Source: Actinomycetes bacterium (GTDB lineage Bacteria; Actinomycetota; Acidimicrobiia; Acidimicrobiales; Palsa-688). Taken from it: a DNA stretch of 5,973 bases. Position 1 is the first letter of the stretch. Each line of letters opens with the position of its first letter. The stretch spans positions 1-5,973 of the forward strand of contig JAKABK010000131.1 of the NCBI GenBank assembly GCA_021796905.1, written 5' to 3'. Below the pieces are notes generated by a model. The model was not told the DNA's origin and did no database searches. It worked only from the letters and a program-made list of their open reading frames with translations. Of this stretch, positions 1 to 5,973 are shown piece by piece. Made by a program: the position numbers and the translations under genes.

Positions 1-57
1 CACCGCCTCGCAGATCTCCTCCGGCTCCTGGCCGGCGTGCAGCCGCTCCGGGCTCAT
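1..57 (-). CDS. Start of a gene coupled to tldD, probably TldE/PmbA (partial)
   Basis: Only the first 19 codons are inside the window; the reading begins MSPERLHAGQ and runs off the left edge. The ATG (55-57) overlaps the tldD stop codon in an ATGA tetranucleotide, and a G-rich, Shine-Dalgarno-like stretch lies just upstream inside the tldD 3' end, so translation is probably coupled. Nothing in 19 residues identifies the family. The guess of TldE/PmbA, the non-catalytic partner of the TldD/TldE heterodimeric metallopeptidase, comes from the common tldD-tldE gene pairing and the overlap. That a gene starts here is fairly sure; its identity is inference. Confidence 0.55.
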   Translation of the reverse strand, partial: MSPERLHAGQEPEEICEAV

Positions 58-1487
58 CCCCGCACCCCCACCCGCACGCCCCGGAACCGGCACGGCACCG
101 CCGGGTGACCGGTGTGGCCGACCTGCATGGGCTGCCCCTTGCCGCAGTTGGGTGTCCCCCAGTTGGTGAGCTCGGCCGGTCCCCCGACCATGTCCATCGA
201 ACCCCAGAACCGGGGACTGATCCCGGTGTAGGTCGGGTTGCGCAGCATCCTGCCGAGACGCCCGTCTCTCACCTCCCAGGCGACCTCGCAGCCGAACTGG
301 AAGTTGAGCCGCCGGTCGTCGATCGACCAGGAACGGTTGGTGTCCATGTAGATCCCCTCTCCGGTCTCGGCGATCATCTCCTCGAGCGAGTGGGGACCGG
401 GCACCAGGCCGATGTTGGTCATCCGAACCATCGGGAGACGGTCCGGCCCGTCGGCGCGGACCATGCCCCCGGCGGGGATGCCCGCCAACGCGGCCGAGTC
501 ACGCCCGGAGAGAACCCCGACCCAGACCCCGTCGCGGACGATGTCGACCCGGCTCGCCGGGGTGCCCTCGTCGTCGTAACCGAACGAACCGAGCGCTCCG
601 GGGATGGTCGCGTCGGCGGTGATGTTCATGAGCTCGGACCCGAAACGAAGCGAACCGAGCCATTCGAGCTCGAGCCACGAGGTGCCGGCGAAGGCGGCCT
701 CCCATCCGAGGATCCGGTCGAGCTCGGTGGCGTGACCGACCGACTCGTGGATCTGGAGGGCCATCTGCTCGGACCCGAGGATCAAGTCGGTGGTCCCCTC
801 CGGGCACTGCGGAGCGGACAGCAGAGCCACCGCCTCCTCACCGACCCTCCCGGCGTTGCCCGGGAAGTCGAGCCGGCGCATCAGCTCCCATCCGCTGGTG
901 CCGTACTGACCACGGATCCCCGGGTAGGAGCGCCGCTGGGTCTCACCGTCGCCGACCGCGGTCACCGACATCTCCCCACCGCATTCCCGGACCCGCTGGG
1001 TGATCCGGGCCCCCTCGCTCGACGCGAACCACTTGTGGGTGTCCCAGATCTGGTAGTCGGCGAGGGCGAGCTGTCCTCCAGCCTCAGACCCGGTGCGGGT
1101 CACCCCGACGAGCAGGTCGGCCTTCTCGCCGAGCGGGACCGACAGCGGGTCCTCCTCACACGGGCTCTCCCACGAAGCGGTCACCGCCGGCACCGGCGCC
1201 AGTTCCAGGGCGGGTCCGGGCACCCGCGCCGAGGCCCGGGCGGTCTGCGCGGCGCGCTCACCCGCCAGGCGGGCGGAGCGCTGGTCCACTTCGGCGGTGG
1301 CGAAGAAACCCCACGACGATCCGATCAGGGCCCGCACCCCGACCCCCGCCCGCTCCTGCTGGCGAAGGTCGCGGATCTCGCCGTTCTGCGCCGACATCGT
1401 CTCGGAGCGGATCTCCATCACCCTCGCGTCGGCGTAGCGGGCGCCGGCGGCGAGGGCGGCTTCGACACCGGCTGTTGCGTAGTCCAT
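54..1487 (-). CDS. tldD: TldD-family zinc metallopeptidase, catalytic subunit
   Basis: A 477-residue protein, close to the length of E. coli TldD. The active-site HExxxH motif is intact as HESVGH (residues 247-252, DNA 732-749). A C-terminal Cys448 in the context NCGKGQP matches the conserved cysteine that completes zinc binding in TldD. The 'MNITADATIPGALGSFGYDDEG' type central region (from about residue 287) and GIYMDTNRSWSIDDRRLNFQFGCE (from about 378) are also typical of the family. There is no signal peptide, so a cytoplasmic enzyme is expected. TldD/TldE degrades small unfolded peptides and removes leader peptides of some RiPPs such as microcin B17. I chose ATG 1487 because family length and the N-terminal helix start there; a GTG directly before it (1488-1490) is equally possible. 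The frame stays open upstream to 1646 through a repeat array, but that extension is not family-like. The stop overlaps the next gene by 4 nt. Confidence 0.88.
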   Translation of the reverse strand: MDYATAGVEAALAAGARYADARVMEIRSETMSAQNGEIRDLRQQERAGVGVRALIGSSWGFFATAEVDQRSARLAGERAAQTARASARVPGPALELAPVPAVTASWESPCEEDPLSVPLGEKADLLVGVTRTGSEAGGQLALADYQIWDTHKWFASSEGARITQRVRECGGEMSVTAVGDGETQRRSYPGIRGQYGTSGWELMRRLDFPGNAGRVGEEAVALLSAPQCPEGTTDLILGSEQMALQIHESVGHATELDRILGWEAAFAGTSWLELEWLGSLRFGSELMNITADATIPGALGSFGYDDEGTPASRVDIVRDGVWVGVLSGRDSAALAGIPAGGMVRADGPDRLPMVRMTNIGLVPGPHSLEEMIAETGEGIYMDTNRSWSIDDRRLNFQFGCEVAWEVRDGRLGRMLRNPTYTGISPRFWGSMDMVGGPAELTNWGTPNCGKGQPMQVGHTGHPAVPCRFRGVRVGVRG

Positions 1488-1498
1488 CACGGGGCCAG

Positions 1499-1504
1499 AC
1501 CCTA
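1499..1504 (-). promoter_or_regulatory. Possible -10 element for tldD
   Basis: On the minus strand TAGGGT fits the actinobacterial TAnnnT -10 pattern. It ends 8 nt before the in-frame GTG at 1490 and 11 nt before the ATG at 1487, which would allow a leaderless or very short leader transcript. No good -35 is seen, since that position falls in the first 27-bp repeat unit, and no strong Shine-Dalgarno precedes the ATG. Such hexamers arise easily by chance, so this is a suggestion only. Confidence 0.25.
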
Positions 1505-1509
1505 CGCGT

Positions 1510-1617
1510 CTCCCCGGACCGTGCGGTTCCGGCCGGCTCCCCGGACCGTGCGGGTCCGGCCGGCTCCCCGGACCGTGCGGGTCCGGCCGGCTCCCCGGAC
1601 CGTGCGGGTCCGGCCGG
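1510..1617. repeat. Four tandem 27-bp repeats, each a hairpin
   Basis: Units lie at 1510-1536, 1537-1563, 1564-1590 and 1591-1617. The last three are identical; the first differs by one base (g to t at its 18th position). Each unit holds an inverted repeat, CCGGACC and GGTCCGG around a 5-nt loop GTGCG (for example 1595-1613), followed by the palindrome CCGGCCGG. Neighbouring units can also pair in a second register, GGTCCGG of one with CCGGACC of the next around an 8-nt loop. The substitution in the first unit breaks one stem pair. The array begins directly after the amidohydrolase stop and ends 22 nt before the tldD ATG. The stop region itself (1618-1628) matches the unit start at 9 of 11 positions, so the array may have grown from there. 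No T-tract follows, so it is not a standard intrinsic terminator. Confidence 0.93.
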
Positions 1618-1618
1618 C

Positions 1619-2827
1619 TCAGCGGACCCGGGACCCGTCCTTCCAAACACCCCGCACCCGGGAGCGCAGCCCGGTGAGGTCGGTGGGGTCACCGGCTACG
1701 AGCACCAGATCGGCTCGCTTGCCCGGCTCCAGCGACCCGAGATGGTCGGCGACACCCATCAGTTCCGCCGCCGAGGAGGTCGCCGACCTCCAGACCTCGA
1801 GCGGGTCCATCCCCGCATGAGCCATCAACTCCAGCTCGCTCAGGTTGTCGCCGTGGGGGCCGACACCGCTGTCGGTGCCCATCGCGACCCGCACCCCTGC
1901 GGCGACCGCCCTGGTGAACGAGTCGGTGTGGTACCCGACGACCTCCTCGGCCTTGCGGACCGACTCGGGAGGGATCCGCGCCCCGGCGGCGGCGGCGACG
2001 AGCACCGCCCGGGGGGCGACGAGGGTGGGCACCAGCCAGGTCCCCCGCCCGAGCATCATGTCGATGGCCTCGTCGTCCAGGAAGATCCCGTGCTCGACGG
2101 AGCGGATACCGGTCCGGACCGCCGCTTTGATCCCGTCGGTCGCCTGGGCGTGGGCCATCACGAACCGCCCGGCGGCGGTCGCCTCGGCGACACACACCTC
2201 GAGCTCGTCGTCACGGAAGTGGGCGTGGCGCGGGTCGTCACGAGGGGACAGGACCCCGCCCGAGGTGCACACCTTGATCACGTCGGCGCCGGCCCGGACC
2301 AGCTCCCGGACCTTGCGGCGCATCTCCTCGGGCCCGTCGACGATCGGCGCCGGCTGGCCCGGGTGACCCCCGCCGACCAGCGCGAGGGAGCACCCGGAGG
2401 GGACCCAGGCGTCGTTGTGACCGCCGGTCTGGCTGAGGATGGTGATCGCTATCTGCATGCGCGGGCCCCGGACCAGTCCGTCGTCGACCGCGGTCTTCAC
2501 ACCGAGATCGGCGCCTCCCGCGTCGCGCACCGTCGTGATCCCGCAGTCGAGGGTCGCCGCCAGGTTGGCCGCCGCCCGGTAGAACTGGTAGGAGAAGGGC
2601 TGGCCGAGCGACCGGAGCAGGTCCGGGCCGTCGGCGGTGACATGCACGTGGCAGTCGAACAACCCCGGCAGCACGGTGAGCCCGGTGGCGTCGACCTCCG
2701 AGTCGCCGTCGAGCCCAGAGCCGACCTCGACGATCCGGTCGCCTTCGATCACGACGTCGCCCGGCGCCGGCGGCCCGCCCCTGCCGTCGAGGACCGTCCC
2801 GCCGCGCACCACCGTCCGCTCACCCAT
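1619..2827 (-). CDS. Metal-dependent amidohydrolase, imidazolonepropionase/prolidase-like
   Basis: A 402-residue member of the amidohydrolase superfamily. It has an N-terminal beta domain (about 1-50), a metal-binding TIM barrel and a C-terminal return to the beta domain (SLEPGKRADLVLVAGDP, about 365-381). All metal-site elements are present: HVH at 60-62, candidate carboxylated Lys185 (DVIKVCTSGG), His226 (MAHAQ), His246 (VEHG) and Asp319 (GTDSG). This pattern matches Xaa-Pro dipeptidase-like and imidazolonepropionase-like hydrolases, which cleave C-N bonds in dipeptides or cyclic amides; the substrate cannot be read from the sequence. No signal peptide is seen. ATG 2827 was chosen because GGGAGGG lies 7 nt upstream and the beta domain begins there; a GTG at 2881 would add 18 low-complexity residues. 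The ATG overlaps the mftD stop by 8 nt, so the two are surely co-translated. Confidence 0.87.
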   Translation of the reverse strand: MGERTVVRGGTVLDGRGGPPAPGDVVIEGDRIVEVGSGLDGDSEVDATGLTVLPGLFDCHVHVTADGPDLLRSLGQPFSYQFYRAAANLAATLDCGITTVRDAGGADLGVKTAVDDGLVRGPRMQIAITILSQTGGHNDAWVPSGCSLALVGGGHPGQPAPIVDGPEEMRRKVRELVRAGADVIKVCTSGGVLSPRDDPRHAHFRDDELEVCVAEATAAGRFVMAHAQATDGIKAAVRTGIRSVEHGIFLDDEAIDMMLGRGTWLVPTLVAPRAVLVAAAAGARIPPESVRKAEEVVGYHTDSFTRAVAAGVRVAMGTDSGVGPHGDNLSELELMAHAGMDPLEVWRSATSSAAELMGVADHLGSLEPGKRADLVLVAGDPTDLTGLRSRVRGVWKDGSRVR

Positions 2828-4046
2828 GCCGTCGCCCTCCCGCACCGACCCCCCCGACAGCACCGATCCCGCCGGCAGCACCGAGCCGGCGGGTGAAGCC
2901 GTCGGGGACCACGACGTCGTCGCCGGTCAGCTCGGCGACCGATCCCTTTCCGAGCGCCCGGAGGGTGGCGTCGATCCCGTCGCGGAGGATGTCGAGGACG
3001 TTCTCCACCCCAGCCTGTCCGTTGGCCGCCAATCCCCACAGATACGCCCGTCCGATCATCACCGCCCGGGCCCCGAGGGCCAGGGCCTTGACCACGTCGC
3101 TGCCGCGGCGCACCCCGCCGTCCAAGAGGACCTCGACCTCGGAGCCGACCGCTGCGGCCACCGCCGGCAGGCAGCGGATCGTCGCCGGGGTGCCGTCCAG
3201 GTTGTTCCCCCCGTGGTTGGACACCGACACCGCGTCGAAGCCCGCGTCCAGCGCCCGCCGGGCGTCGTCGACCCGGGTGATCCCCTTCAGCAGCGCCGGG
3301 CCGGGCCAGGCCGAGCGCAACCAGGCGACGTCCTCCCAGGTGGGCGGGGGGGTCGCCATCCACTGCCCGTAGGCCCCGAAGAAGCTCGGAACGCTGCCGC
3401 CGGCAGCGGCCATGTTCGGGACGCCGAGCTCGGGCAGTCCACGTGCGCGGACCCACTCGGCGAGCCATCCCGGGTGGGCGAGCCCGTCGGGGGCGAGCGG
3501 CAGGAGGCTACGCAGGTCGAGCTTGTCGGGGATGTGGGGACTGCCCCAGTCCCGCCCGTGGGAGAACGACCAGTCCAGGGTGACTATCAACCCGACCGCT
3601 CCAGCCGACCGGGCCCGTTCCAGTCGGGCGACGATCTCGTCGCGGGTTCCGCACCAGTAGGTCTGGAACAACGTGGCCGGGTTGGCGTCCACGACCTCCT
3701 CGACCGGTTTGCTGGAGAAGCAGCTGAGCCCGATCGCGGTACCACGGGACGCAGCAGCCCGGGCGACCGCCACCTCGCCGTCGGGGTGGACGGCTTGCAC
3801 GCCGGTCGGGGAGATCACCACCGGCAGGGCGACCCTCCGACCGAGGACGGTGGTGGCGAGGTCGCGCACCCCTGGCGCCCCGGCGACGGTCGGGGCGAAA
3901 CCGAGCTCGGCGAACGCGGCGACGTTGTCGGACATGGTCACCCCCTGCTCGGACCCGGCGACCAGCGCCCCGTACACCGACCTCGGGAGCCGCCGACGCG
4001 CCCTGCGCTCGGCGACCGCCACCGTCTCGAACCACCGGTTGCCCAC
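2820..4046 (-). CDS. mftD: MftD, FMN-dependent pre-mycofactocin synthase
   Basis: A 408-residue FMN-dependent enzyme of the lactate dehydrogenase/glycolate oxidase fold. The N-terminus (NRWFETVAVAERRARRRLP, then SDNVAAFAELGFAP) and the segments FSHGRDWGSP and MATPPPTWEDVAWLR are hallmarks I recognise from mycobacterial MftD. Visible FMN-site elements are SPTG (79-82), Gln128 and Tyr130, Lys254 (LLKGI), the catalytic-type His278 in SNHGGNNLDG, LLDGGVRRGSD (307-317) and GRAYLWGLA (332-340). The Arg that binds the acid group in alpha-hydroxy-acid oxidases (HGGRQLD type) is replaced by Asn, as in MftD, which oxidatively deaminates the MftE-released dipeptide product to pre-mycofactocin. The GTG start at 4046 matches the family start; no strong Shine-Dalgarno is seen. 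The end is unusual: about 20 Gly/Ala-rich residues from an 18-bp repeat, overlapping the next ATG. mftA, mftB, mftC and mftE are not in the window. Confidence 0.87.
   Translation of the reverse strand: MGNRWFETVAVAERRARRRLPRSVYGALVAGSEQGVTMSDNVAAFAELGFAPTVAGAPGVRDLATTVLGRRVALPVVISPTGVQAVHPDGEVAVARAAASRGTAIGLSCFSSKPVEEVVDANPATLFQTYWCGTRDEIVARLERARSAGAVGLIVTLDWSFSHGRDWGSPHIPDKLDLRSLLPLAPDGLAHPGWLAEWVRARGLPELGVPNMAAAGGSVPSFFGAYGQWMATPPPTWEDVAWLRSAWPGPALLKGITRVDDARRALDAGFDAVSVSNHGGNNLDGTPATIRCLPAVAAAVGSEVEVLLDGGVRRGSDVVKALALGARAVMIGRAYLWGLAANGQAGVENVLDILRDGIDATLRALGKGSVAELTGDDVVVPDGFTRRLGAAGGIGAVGGVGAGGRRHG
2832..2885 (-). repeat. Three 18-bp tandem repeats in the mftD tail
   Basis: Units at 2868-2885, 2850-2867 and 2832-2849 read on the minus strand CTCGGTGCTGCCGGCGGG, ATCGGTGCTGTCGGGGGG and GTCGGTGCGGGAGGGCGA. 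They encode the six-residue repeats LGAAGG, IGAVGG and VGAGGR (MftD residues 388-405). The first two units are very similar; the third has diverged and carries the ribosome binding site of the next gene. The repeat lies beyond the conserved FMN domain. Confidence 0.85.
2835..2841 (-). promoter_or_regulatory. Ribosome binding site of the amidohydrolase
   Basis: GGGAGGG on the minus strand, 7 nt before ATG 2827. It is the clearest Shine-Dalgarno in the window and decides the start of the amidohydrolase. It sits inside the last coding codons of mftD, within the third 18-bp repeat. Confidence 0.75.
2868..2893 (-). other. Strong hairpin near the mftD 3' end
   Basis: CCCGCCGGC and GCCGGCGGG form a perfect 9-bp stem around an 8-nt loop. 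It lies within the coding sequence of the mftD C-terminus, about 40 nt before the amidohydrolase ATG. No T-tract follows. It could stabilise or attenuate the transcript between the two genes, or be chance in G+C-rich DNA. Confidence 0.5.
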
Positions 4047-4053
4047 CCGTTCG

Positions 4054-4059
4054 ACGATA
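4054..4059 (-). promoter_or_regulatory. Possible -10 element for mftD (leaderless start)
   Basis: TATCGT on the minus strand fits TAnnnT and ends 7 nt before the GTG start at 4046. That is the spacing expected if transcription begins at the start codon itself, as in many actinobacterial leaderless genes. The absence of a good Shine-Dalgarno fits. No convincing -35 is visible. The 120-nt gap after the histidine kinase (4047-4166) otherwise shows only G+C-rich sequence and no clear terminator. Confidence 0.4.
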
Positions 4060-4166
4060 CCGGCCGGCGGCCCCGAACCTCGTAGCGTCAGCCGCCGGCG
4101 ACGACAGCCGCCTGCTGCCGGGGCACCCCGATGCCAGGGAGCTCGCGGACCTCGGGACCCCGGCGG

Positions 4167-5672
4167 TCACCGCCCGTCGAGCGGTTCCGGGGCGGCTCCG
4201 GGGTGGGGGAGCGCTCCGCCGAGCACCGGGCGCAGCTCGACGAGGACCCTCGTGCCCCCCCGAGGGCCGAGGGGCGACGAGACCGAGACCCGCCCCTGCA
4301 TCGCCGCGACCAGTTCGGCGACGATCGCGAGACCGAGCCCGGTGCCGACCCGACGACCCGTTCCGGACCGGGTCACGAACGGCTCGAAGATCCGTGCCTG
4401 GGCTTGTGGGGGGATGCCCGGGCCGTCGTCGTCGACCCAGAACGTCGCGCCGGCCGACGCGAGGCGGACCTCGCCCGAGGCGTGGGCGAGGGCGTTCTCC
4501 ACCAGGTTGGTGAGGACCTGGCCGAGACGGTCGGGGTCGGCTTCGACAGTGCCTGCCGAGGCGGTCTCGACCTCCAGGCGCAGGCCGGTCTCGGTGGCGT
4601 ACCGCTCGAACGCGGCGGCGACCTCGCTGAGCGCCCCGGCGAGCGCCACCGGCCGGGGCCGCAGGGTGAACCGACGCTGCTCGAGGCGCCCCAGCTCGAG
4701 CAGGTCCCCGACCAGACGCTCCAGGCGTCGGGACTCACCGGCGATCACCGCACCAGCCCGGACCGGGTCGGGGGCGGCGCCGTCCTCCAGGGCCTCGGCC
4801 CAGCCCCTGATCGAGCTGAGCGGGGTACGCAGGTCGTGGGAGACCGCCAACAGGTGCTGGCGTTGCAGCTGACGGGAGCGGGCCAGGTCCTCGCCCATGG
4901 CGTTGATCGCCGACGCTAGGTCGACGAGCTCCCCGTCCGATCCGGCCGGGATCTCGACGCGAGCCTCGAGGTCACCGTCGGCGATCCGTGCGGTCACCGC
5001 CTCCGCCTCCCTCAACGGCCGGACGATCCGGCGGCTCACGCCGTCGCCGACCACCACGGCCACCGCCGCCACTGCGACGCTGGCTGCGAGCAGGCCGGGG
5101 AGGGTCGCCGCCGCACCGCTCGGGGCCAGCCGGGTGAGCACCACGACCCCGGTGAGCCGGACCGTCCGGGACCCGACCCTCAAAGTGATGCCGAACGGTG
5201 CAGCGGCGTAGGCCAGCTGGCCGCGATCACCCGAGACCACCTTCCCCTCCCGTAGCGACATCGGCTCGATCTCGGCGGGTCCGAGGCCGCCGGGCAGTCG
5301 AGCCGGCGCGTGCGGGCGCTCCAGGGTATCCAGGTGGCCGGTCGGCGAGACCGCGAGCAGCGCGGCGCCCTCCAGGCGCAGCGGCGCGGCGAGGACCCGC
5401 AGCAACCTCGCCACCCGCCGCGCCGGCAGACCCGAGCGCTCGGCCAGGCTGACCGCGAGCGCATCCGCGCTGCGCGCCAGCTCCTTGCGGGTCGCCACCC
5501 GGGCTCCGTGGGCCTCGAGGGCGACGGTCACCGCACCGGTGACGAGCAGGGACCCGAGGGTGAGCGCCACCAGGGTCAGGGTGATGCGGACCCGCACCGA
5601 TCGCAGTGCTCCGAGAACACCACCACCCCGGTGACCCCCTGCCGGCCGGACGGACGATCGGTGGAGGTTCAC
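4167..5672 (-). CDS. Two-component sensor histidine kinase (two TM, HAMP)
   Basis: A 501-residue membrane kinase. Order: short basic N-terminus, TM1 (about 29-50), extracytoplasmic sensor region (about 53-187, no recognised domain), TM2 (about 188-209), HAMP (about 210-263), HisKA with phospho-acceptor His279 (VSHDLRTPLSSIRG), then the ATPase domain with N-box NLVENA (389-394), G1 DDGPG (415-419), F-box FEPF (429-432) and G2 GTGLGL (443-448). All catalytic elements are intact, so it should be active. It autophosphorylates on His and passes the phosphate to the regulator encoded just upstream. The GTG start at 5672 overlaps the regulator stop in a GTGA tetranucleotide; GTG codons slightly downstream (codon 19 region) could also serve. 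The signal is unknown. Whether it belongs functionally with mftD, 120 nt downstream, is open. Confidence 0.92.
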   Translation of the reverse strand: MNLHRSSVRPAGGHRGGGVLGALRSVRVRITLTLVALTLGSLLVTGAVTVALEAHGARVATRKELARSADALAVSLAERSGLPARRVARLLRVLAAPLRLEGAALLAVSPTGHLDTLERPHAPARLPGGLGPAEIEPMSLREGKVVSGDRGQLAYAAAPFGITLRVGSRTVRLTGVVVLTRLAPSGAAATLPGLLAASVAVAAVAVVVGDGVSRRIVRPLREAEAVTARIADGDLEARVEIPAGSDGELVDLASAINAMGEDLARSRQLQRQHLLAVSHDLRTPLSSIRGWAEALEDGAAPDPVRAGAVIAGESRRLERLVGDLLELGRLEQRRFTLRPRPVALAGALSEVAAAFERYATETGLRLEVETASAGTVEADPDRLGQVLTNLVENALAHASGEVRLASAGATFWVDDDGPGIPPQAQARIFEPFVTRSGTGRRVGTGLGLAIVAELVAAMQGRVSVSSPLGPRGGTRVLVELRPVLGGALPHPGAAPEPLDGR

Positions 5673-5973
5673 CCGAGCCGGTAGCCGACGCCGCGGATCG
5701 TGCTCAGCTCCAACCCGCCCCCAAGTTTCGAGCGCAGTGCGCTCACGTGGACGTCGACGGTGCGGTCATCGCCGTACCAACCCGGCCCCCAGGCACCCTC
5801 CAGGATCTGGTTGCGGGTCAGGACCAGCCCCGAGTTGCGGGCGAGGAACGCGAGCAGTGCGAACTCCCGGGTGGTCAGCGCGACCGGCTCACCACCGACC
5901 AGGGCCTCGTGCCGCCCCTCGTCGACGACCAGCTCACCCAGGCGGTGCACCCTCCTCGCCTGGTCAGCACCGG
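5669..5973 (-). CDS. OmpR/PhoB-family response regulator, C-terminal half (partial)
   Basis: The frame is open to the right edge, so the gene starts outside the window; about 100 residues are visible. They begin with linker residues GADQARRVHRLGELVVD and form a complete winged-helix DNA-binding domain: LTTREFALLAFLARNSGLVLTR (helix 1 and the transactivation loop region), then recognition helix DDRTVDVHVSALRSKLG and the wing ending STIRGVGYRLG. The receiver domain with the phospho-accepting Asp is off the edge. The GTG at 5950 is inside the linker and is not the true start. The pairing with the downstream histidine kinase, by 4-nt overlap, makes this its cognate regulator. Its targets cannot be told from here. 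Confidence 0.93.
   Translation of the reverse strand, partial: GADQARRVHRLGELVVDEGRHEALVGGEPVALTTREFALLAFLARNSGLVLTRNQILEGAWGPGWYGDDRTVDVHVSALRSKLGGGLELSTIRGVGYRLG

Noticed and set aside
1510..1617. CRISPR array
   Set aside because: The 27-bp units are directly tandem with no unique spacers and there are no cas genes.
105..1820. Long plus-strand open frame (571 codons) opposite tldD
   Set aside because: Its translation has no family-like motifs and is Arg/Pro/Gly-rich, while the opposite strand encodes TldD with an intact HExxxH and a full family-length domain. Such open antisense frames are usual at this G+C.
2828..2881. Upstream GTG start for the amidohydrolase
   Set aside because: It would add 18 residues read from the repeat out of frame with mftD, whereas ATG 2827 has a strong, well-spaced GGGAGGG.
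1475..2896. Long plus-strand open frame opposite the amidohydrolase
   Set aside because: Low-complexity His/Pro/Arg/Asp-rich product; the opposite strand carries the complete amidohydrolase with all metal ligands.
2637..4085. Long plus-strand open frame opposite mftD
   Set aside because: Shadow of mftD codon bias; no recognisable domain and no ribosome binding site of note.
4119..4130. Near-palindrome CGGGGCACCCCG upstream of mftD as an operator or terminator
   Set aside because: Only a 4-bp stem with a usable loop and no T-tract; too short to support in G+C-rich DNA.
4047..4166. A small precursor peptide gene (mftA-like) in the kinase-mftD gap
   Set aside because: I looked for a short minus-strand frame ending in the Val-Tyr core of MftA (CGVY type) and saw none.
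3673..4919. Overlapping plus-strand open frames opposite the kinase and the kinase-mftD gap
   Set aside because: Ser/Arg/Pro-rich translations without motifs, while the minus strand encodes a kinase with all catalytic boxes.

Overview
The window looks like a piece of a very high-G+C actinobacterial chromosome. The composition, the frequent GTG starts, the 4-8 nt gene overlaps and a recognisable MftD (mycofactocin pathway) all point to Actinomycetota. I cannot name the genus from sequence alone. All genes I accept lie on the minus strand, so the window reads biologically from right to left. Long open frames on the plus strand are codon-bias shadows.

Reading 5' to 3' on the minus strand: the right edge (5669-5973) holds the DNA-binding half of an OmpR/PhoB-type response regulator. 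It overlaps by 4 nt (GTGA) a complete two-transmembrane sensor histidine kinase (4167-5672). After a gap of about 120 nt comes mftD (2820-4046, GTG start), the FMN-dependent enzyme of mycofactocin maturation. It overlaps by 8 nt an imidazolonepropionase/prolidase-like amidohydrolase (1619-2827). A 131-nt spacer (1488-1618) is largely filled by four 27-bp tandem repeats, each a hairpin. Then comes tldD (54-1487), the catalytic subunit of a TldD/TldE metallopeptidase. It overlaps by 4 nt (ATGA) the first 19 codons of the next gene, probably tldE/pmbA, which runs off the left edge.

What stands out is the neighbourhood. An mftD without mftA, mftB or mftC beside it is coupled to an amidohydrolase and followed by a TldD-type peptidase, a family known to process several ribosomal peptides. 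In the standard mft cluster the peptide cleavage is done by the creatininase-like MftE. The arrangement suggests, as inference only, a satellite locus for processing or turnover of mycofactocin-type or other modified peptides. The two-component system next to it may or may not control it. Two local repeat expansions sit exactly at gene junctions: an 18-bp repeat at the mftD 3' end that also contains the downstream ribosome binding site, and the 27-bp hairpin array that starts directly after the amidohydrolase stop codon. There is no stretch longer than 300 bases without a gene.
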